DNA from: Cellulosilyticum ruminicola JCM 14822
GTDB lineage: Bacteria; Bacillota; Clostridia; Lachnospirales; Cellulosilyticaceae
DNA: 54,120 bases
Reading direction: 5' to 3'
Assembly: GCF_001311925.1 (NCBI RefSeq)
Contig: NZ_BBCG01000021.1
Coordinates: 1 to 54,120, forward strand
The notes under the pieces were generated by a model, which worked only from the letters and a program-made list of their open reading frames with translations, searched no databases and was not told the origin of the DNA. The translations under genes were made by a program, and so were the position numbers. Positions 49,544 to 54,120 of the stretch are shown piece after piece; the stretch's first letter is position 1, and each line of letters begins with the position of its first letter.

Positions 49544-51298
49544 TTGCGTAAACTCTTACATTTTCTTAAACCCTATACCGTACTTATTGTCATAACTTGC
49601 TTACTACTTTTATGTCAAACAATCGGTAACCTCTCTTTGCCTAGGTTCTTGTCTAATATTATTGATAACGGCATCACTGCTGGCAATATGAATTATATCT
49701 TACGTATCGGTGTCTATATGATTTTTGCAGCAATTCTCACTTCTGCTGTAGGAATGGGCGCAATGTATACCTCATCTAAAGTAGCCATGTCCGTAGGCAG
49801 AGATCTTAGACATGCTCTTTTTGAAAAGATAGAAAGCTTCTCTTTAGGTGAATTTAATAATCTCGGTACTTCTTCACTTATTACAAGGACTACCAATGAT
49901 GTATATCAAGTGCAGCAGTTAGTCGTTATGTCCTTAAGGCTTATGATTATCGCACCACTTATGGCTATAGGCGGCATTGTAATGGCTATTTCTACAAACG
50001 CCAGTTTATCTCTTACACTTCTTGTCTCTGTGCCCGTTTTAGCTCTTGTTATCTTTGTCATAGGCCGCAAGACAGTGCCCCTTTATAATCAAATTCAAAC
50101 AAAACTTGATAAAGTAAACTTAATTTTACGTGAAAACCTAACTGGTATCCGCGTTATTCGTGCCTTTAATAAAACCAAATATGAAGAAGAACGCTTTAAA
50201 GAAGCCAGCCTTGACTTAACCAATAATGCCATTGGTGTTAATAAACTTATGGCAATCTTAATGCCTGGTATTATGATTGTCTTAAACCTCACAACTGTAG
50301 CTATTTTATGGTTTGGTAGCAGGAAAGTCAGCAATGGCTTATTAGAAGTAGGTTCCCTTATAGCTTTTATTCAATATGTCATGCAGATTATGTTTTCCCT
50401 TGTTATGCTCACCATGATTTTTGTACTCATTCCAAGAGCCTTAGCTTCTGCTAATCGTATCTCTGAAGTTCTAGGTATTTTAAACAGCATAACAGACAAG
50501 GTAGCTCCTTCTGATATCTCTACGCCTTCATCACTTACTCGCGCCCATCTTCGTTTTGAAGATGTTTCCTTTACTTACCCTGGAAGCCAAAAACCTATTT
50601 TAAGTCATATTTCTTTTGATGTAGGTCCTGGTGAAACTTTAGCCATTATTGGTGGAACTGGTTCAGGTAAAAGTACACTCCTTAATCTAATTCCTAGGTT
50701 TTATGATATTACCTCTGGGCGCATTTTAATAGATAGCTTAGATATTAAAGACTATTCTCTTACAGATTTAAGAAAAAAAATAGGCTATGTGCCTCAAAAG
50801 AATTTCTTATTTAGCGGCTCTGTCGCAAGTAATTTAGCTTTTGGTAAAGAAAATGCTACAGAAGATGAATTGACTAAAGCATTAACAACTGCTCAAGGTA
50901 TCGACTTTGTCTCAAGTATGCCAGAAGGCACCCATAGTCCTATTACTCAAGGTGGTACCAATGTATCTGGTGGTCAAAGGCAACGCCTTGCTATTGCAAG
51001 AGCCCTTATGAAAAATGCAGAGTTTTATCTTTTTGACGATAGCTTTTCTGCCCTTGACTTCAAAACAGACTCACAGCTTCGCAAAGCTCTTGCTGCTGAT
51101 GTAACCAATTCTGCTGTAATCATTGTTGGGCAACGTATTACCTCTATTATGCATGCTAATACCATTTTAGTCCTAGATGATCATACAATTGTTGGCAAGG
51201 GAACACATAAAGAACTTCTTAAAAATTGTAAGACTTATAGAGAGATTGCAGAATCTCAACTTTCTAAAAAAGAGCTAGAAGGAGGTCATGCCTTATGA
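49544..51298 (+). CDS. Heterodimeric ABC exporter subunit with degenerate catalytic site
   Basis: Transmembrane-ATPase half-transporter, 584 residues. Six helices (about 15-300) are followed by an ATPase domain with Walker A IGGTGSGKST, Q-loop YVPQKN, signature VSGGQRQRLAIARAL and Walker B FYLFDDSFSALD. Its second acidic residue is Asp where active ATPases have Glu, and the switch position reads GQRI where His is expected. This fits the non-hydrolysing half of heterodimeric exporters of the BmrC/TM287 kind. TTG at 49544 is preceded by AGGTGGTG; a GTG at 49532 lies within that site. The stop overlaps the partner's start. Substrate unknown (drug, lipid or peptide). Confidence 0.92.
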   Translation: MRKLLHFLKPYTVLIVITCLLLLCQTIGNLSLPRFLSNIIDNGITAGNMNYILRIGVYMIFAAILTSAVGMGAMYTSSKVAMSVGRDLRHALFEKIESFSLGEFNNLGTSSLITRTTNDVYQVQQLVVMSLRLMIIAPLMAIGGIVMAISTNASLSLTLLVSVPVLALVIFVIGRKTVPLYNQIQTKLDKVNLILRENLTGIRVIRAFNKTKYEEERFKEASLDLTNNAIGVNKLMAILMPGIMIVLNLTTVAILWFGSRKVSNGLLEVGSLIAFIQYVMQIMFSLVMLTMIFVLIPRALASANRISEVLGILNSITDKVAPSDISTPSSLTRAHLRFEDVSFTYPGSQKPILSHISFDVGPGETLAIIGGTGSGKSTLLNLIPRFYDITSGRILIDSLDIKDYSLTDLRKKIGYVPQKNFLFSGSVASNLAFGKENATEDELTKALTTAQGIDFVSSMPEGTHSPITQGGTNVSGGQRQRLAIARALMKNAEFYLFDDSFSALDFKTDSQLRKALAADVTNSAVIIVGQRITSIMHANTILVLDDHTIVGKGTHKELLKNCKTYREIAESQLSKKELEGGHAL

Positions 51299-53082
51299 TG
51301 AAGTCTGGTAATAAATCTCATGGCAGCGTTGCTAAAGCTAAAGATTTTAAGGGCTCCTTATTACGTCTTTTAAGCTATCTTGGCCCTAAAAGCAAACAAC
51401 TTTTTGCAGTTATTCTTTTAAATATTATTAGTACAATCTTTTCAGTTATTGCACCTAAATTCGTAGGACGTGTGACAACATTCCTTTTTGCAGGTGTAGC
51501 TACTGGTACCTTTGATTTTAATAGCATTATAAACACCTTGCTTTGGCTTACTGCCTTTTATATTTTAAGTGCACTTTTCTCTTACTTTGCCCAATACGTT
51601 ATGGCGGATGTAGCCCAACAAACCGTGTTTAATTTAAGAAAAGAAGTAGATCACAAACTTAGTAAACTGCCACTTAAATATATTGACGGACATTCTACAG
51701 GAGATTTACTAAGCCGTGTTACCAATGATATTGATAATATTAGTACCACACTGCAACAAAGCTTAACACAGATTATTACTTCCGTTATTACTATTATTGG
51801 CGTTATTGTAATGATGCTCACTATTAATCCTGTGCTTACTTTAATCGTACTCATTACTTTACCATTAGGCGCTGTATTAAGCCGTCCTATTATCAAACGT
51901 TCTCAAAGCTACTTTTTAAACCAGCAAACACAGCTAGGACTTCTTAATGGACATGTGGAAGAAGCTTATACAGGGCATACAGTTATCAAAGCCTTTAATC
52001 AAGAAAATCAAAGCATGCGTAAATTCACTGAACTTAACGACTCTCTTTATGAAGTCAGTGTCAAAGCCCAATTTGTTTCAGGACTTATTATGCCTATTAT
52101 GAGCCTTGCAAGTAATTTAGGTTATGTTTTCATTGCTGTACTTGGGGGACAATATGTTATAAGTGGCAAGATTTCTGTAGGGGATATCCAAGCCTTTATC
52201 CAATATACAAGACAATTTATGCAACCTATTAATCAAGTTGCTAACATCGCCAACATTCTTCAATCAACTGTAGCTTCTGCTGAACGTGTCTTTGAAATAC
52301 TCGATGCAGAAAATGAAGTTCCTGAAGAGGTCGCTCCTGACTCTATCTCAAATCCTAAAGGACAAGTTAGCTTCGATCATGTTAAATTTGGCTATGATCC
52401 AAATAAACCACTTATGCAAAACATTTCTTTCATAGCTCATGCTGGACAAACAGTAGCTGTAGTAGGACCTACTGGAGCAGGTAAAACCACCCTTATTAAT
52501 CTACTCATGCGCTTTTATGAAATTCAAGATGGCAGCATTAATATAGATGGTATAGATATTACTAAACTTAGACGTGGTGATTTACGTAACCTATTTGGTA
52601 TGGTACTTCAAGATACTTGGCTCTTTAAAGGCAGCATCAAAGATAATATTGGTTACTCCAAAGAAAATGCTAGTTTAGAAGAAATCAAAGCAGCTGCTAA
52701 AGCTGCTTTTGCGGATCAGTTTATTGAAACATTGCCAGATGGTTATGATACTTTAATTAACGAAGAAGGTTCTAATATCTCACAAGGGCAAAAGCAGCTC
52801 CTCACAATTGCCCGTGCCATATTAGCTAATCCTACTATCCTTATCTTAGATGAAGCTACTAGCAATGTAGATACACGTACAGAAGGACATATTCAAAAGG
52901 CTATGAATCGTCTTATGGAAGGGCGCACTAGTTTCGTCATTGCCCATAGACTCTCTACAATCAAAAATGCGGATATGATTTTAGTTATGAAGCAAGGCAC
53001 TATTATAGAAAAAGGTACACATGAAGAATTGCTTGCCGAAAGCGGTCTTTATGCAAACCTTTATAATAGCCAATTTGCTTAA
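51295..53082 (+). CDS. Heterodimeric ABC exporter subunit with canonical catalytic Glu
   Basis: Partner half-transporter, 595 residues, with six helices (about 35-340). The ATPase domain has Walker A VGPTGAGKTT, Walker B ILILDEATSNVD with catalytic Glu, and switch His in VIAHRLS. Its signature is ISQGQKQLLTIARAI, where SQGQ replaces SGGQ. In known heterodimers (TM287/288 type) the altered signature sits in the partner that keeps the Glu. The two subunits thus form one active and one inactive ATP site, exactly the pattern seen here. ATG at 51295 overlaps the upstream stop (ATGATGA) and has GGAGG nine bases before it. Confidence 0.93.
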   Translation: MMKSGNKSHGSVAKAKDFKGSLLRLLSYLGPKSKQLFAVILLNIISTIFSVIAPKFVGRVTTFLFAGVATGTFDFNSIINTLLWLTAFYILSALFSYFAQYVMADVAQQTVFNLRKEVDHKLSKLPLKYIDGHSTGDLLSRVTNDIDNISTTLQQSLTQIITSVITIIGVIVMMLTINPVLTLIVLITLPLGAVLSRPIIKRSQSYFLNQQTQLGLLNGHVEEAYTGHTVIKAFNQENQSMRKFTELNDSLYEVSVKAQFVSGLIMPIMSLASNLGYVFIAVLGGQYVISGKISVGDIQAFIQYTRQFMQPINQVANIANILQSTVASAERVFEILDAENEVPEEVAPDSISNPKGQVSFDHVKFGYDPNKPLMQNISFIAHAGQTVAVVGPTGAGKTTLINLLMRFYEIQDGSINIDGIDITKLRRGDLRNLFGMVLQDTWLFKGSIKDNIGYSKENASLEEIKAAAKAAFADQFIETLPDGYDTLINEEGSNISQGQKQLLTIARAILANPTILILDEATSNVDTRTEGHIQKAMNRLMEGRTSFVIAHRLSTIKNADMILVMKQGTIIEKGTHEELLAESGLYANLYNSQFA

Positions 53083-53113
53083 ATGATATTTTTTATATTT
53101 TAGGACATCAAAA

Positions 53114-53143
53114 AAGGCTGTAGCACTTTTATGCTACAGCCTT
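53114..53143. terminator. Shared terminator between ABC exporter and hpf
   Basis: AAGGCTGTAGCA pairs perfectly with TGCTACAGCCTT around six bases. On the minus strand it runs into a T6 run, so it terminates hpf strongly. On the plus strand it lies 30 bases after the exporter gene and can serve that operon more weakly. Confidence 0.88.
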
Positions 53144-53150
53144 ACATTTC

Positions 53151-53696
53151 TTATTCTTCATCAAGCACTGGCTCGATTAATCCGTATGTACCATTTTTTC
53201 TCTTGTAAACTACATTTACTTCTTCTGTCTCTGCATCTAAGTATACGAAGAAATTGTGTCCTACAAGTTCCATTTGAAGTACAGCTTCTTCTGCATCCAT
53301 TGGTTTGATTGCAAATTTCTTTTTACGATTAATTTTAAGTTCTGCAGAATCATTTTCTTCTACTTCTTCACGAAGGAAGTCTGGTGTAAATTGGCTAATA
53401 CCATTTCTATGTTTATTTTTTAATTTATGTTTGAATTTGTTAACTTGTTTCTCGATAACAGCTACTGCATCATCCATAATGTTATACATATTTTTGCCTT
53501 CTACTTCAGCTCTTAATACAGTTCCATTAAATGGAATTGTAATTTCAATAATATGACTAAGTTTTTCTACAATAAGAGTTACTTGGGCTTCAACACTATC
53601 ATTAAAGTATTTATCAAGTTTTTCTAATTTTTCTACAACTGCACTTTCTAATGCATCTGTAACTTCAATATTTTTTCCGATAATATTGTATTTCAT
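53151..53696 (-). CDS. hpf: Long-form ribosome hibernation promoting factor
   Basis: Binds 30S subunits and forms inactive 100S ribosome dimers. 181 residues with ATG at 53696, which has AAAGGAGAG six bases upstream; the frame opens at 53714. The N-terminal S30AE domain has YNIIGKNIEVTDALE and KLEKLDKYFND. After a charged linker the C-terminal domain of the long form has KFAIKPMDAEEAVLQMEL, GHNFFVYLDAET and NVVYKRKNGTYGLIEP, needed for dimerisation. It usually lies next to secA in Firmicutes. Confidence 0.95.
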   Translation of the reverse strand: MKYNIIGKNIEVTDALESAVVEKLEKLDKYFNDSVEAQVTLIVEKLSHIIEITIPFNGTVLRAEVEGKNMYNIMDDAVAVIEKQVNKFKHKLKNKHRNGISQFTPDFLREEVEENDSAELKINRKKKFAIKPMDAEEAVLQMELVGHNFFVYLDAETEEVNVVYKRKNGTYGLIEPVLDEE

Positions 53697-54012
53697 ATGT
53701 ATCTCTCCTTTCAACCACTCGCCATCACTTACCTATCTATCTACAATGCTGTAAGTGTAACCCAGTGGCTCCCTGTTGCTTAAATACTGCTTTTACTTCT
53801 TCTAAAGTAACTGGGTATATTATATATATTCGACGTCTTTTGTAATTTTCCTTCTTTTATATTTAAAAATATTTTTTATTTTATTTGAGATAATTTCATA
53901 ATTTTTATCCCTTGATTTTACAATGTTTATATTGCATATAAAAAACAGCCTCCCCCGATTCGATATACATTTTAAGCAAATAATCCACATCGAAAGGAGT
54001 AAACTGTTAAAT
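53697..54012. other. Intergenic region upstream of hpf
   Basis: About 315 bases, AT-rich. On the minus strand 53737-53850 holds an open frame of about 37 codons (YPVTLEEVKAVFKQQGATG then LHLQHCR) with no start or ribosome-binding site, perhaps the end of a lost gene. ACCCAGT and ACTGGGT near 53760 and 53812 form a weak inverted repeat. No clear promoter was found. Confidence 0.35.
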
Positions 54013-54087
54013 ATGTATCGGCAACAATCTTTAATTACTTTAGACGAATTTTACGAATTGAAACCCTTACTAAACTTGAGGCTATAT
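54013..54087 (+). pseudogene. Possible start of a transposase gene, truncated
   Basis: ATG at 54013 opens MYRQQSLITLDEFYEL, which resembles the first residues of some IS5/IS1182-type transposases, then departs from the expected LPFGGKL continuation and stops at 54085-54087. GAAAGGAG lies about a dozen bases upstream. A terminal repeat may lie before 53990. The window ends here, so identity is uncertain. Confidence 0.3.
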
Positions 54088-54120
54088 TGACTTTTATTGA
54101 TTTTACATTTTTTCTTAAAA

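Noticed and set aside
53737-53850. A 37-codon peptide gene upstream of hpf
   Set aside because: No start codon or ribosome-binding site in frame; kept only as a possible remnant in the region note.

Overview
The window is a stretch of AT-rich chromosome from a spore-forming Firmicute of the class Clostridia. Gene order and family content (glmM, cdaA-cdaR, lysS-greA, dusB-coaX-coaBC-ECF, birA, ftsH-hpt-tilS, spoIIE, secA, hpf) suggest a Lachnospirales-type anaerobe, perhaps Cellulosilyticum-like. That placement is an inference from gene content. A complete spoIIE implies sporulation. A mannan-oligosaccharide operon and a large secreted family-9 pectate lyase imply a plant-polysaccharide degrader.

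Layout. 1-1307: a secreted beta-solenoid-like protein ending in 13-residue tandem repeats. 1411-3881: glmM and a ROK glucokinase. 3944-4684: a decayed MFS transporter. 4768-14096: a beta-mannan utilisation operon (binding protein, two permeases, acetyl-esterase-like SGNH protein, GH130_2, epimerase, GH130_1) with its LacI regulator. 14241-16533: cyclic-di-AMP synthase CdaA and its regulator CdaR. 16671-20133: two membrane proteins of unknown function, a membrane-anchored DUF4015 protein and a rhomboid protease. 20192-31973: housekeeping genes, all on the minus strand. 32437-33841: a decayed IS66 element. 34045-36414: spoIIE. 36660-37440: a decayed IS4-like transposase. 37618-40142: a plus-strand CRISPR-Cas locus. 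40442-44977: the pectate lyase. 45337-45590: tRNA-Val and tRNA-Met with a clear promoter. 45852-54120: a small unknown gene, secA, a heterodimeric ABC exporter on the plus strand, hpf, and a possible transposase start at the edge.

The most interesting system is the CRISPR-Cas locus. A 398-residue protein with all three RuvC acidic residues and a four-cysteine zinc ribbon is followed by a structured region that can base-pair with the repeat (candidate tracrRNA), then 15 identical 29-bp repeats with 14 spacers of 36-39 bp. This is the architecture of a type V-F (Cas12f) system, and the effector is very small for the family. No cas1 or cas2 is present. The locus lies between transposase remnants and a truncated aromatic-acid-exporter gene.

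A caution for every broken gene here: at least six otherwise intact genes (the solenoid protein, cdaR, ftsH, secA, the pectate lyase, probably a second site in ftsH) are each broken by one missing base, usually in a homopolymer run. Several are essential or near-essential, so this looks like systematic sequencing error, not decay. The transposase and MFS remnants are different: they carry large deletions and several stops and are truly decayed.
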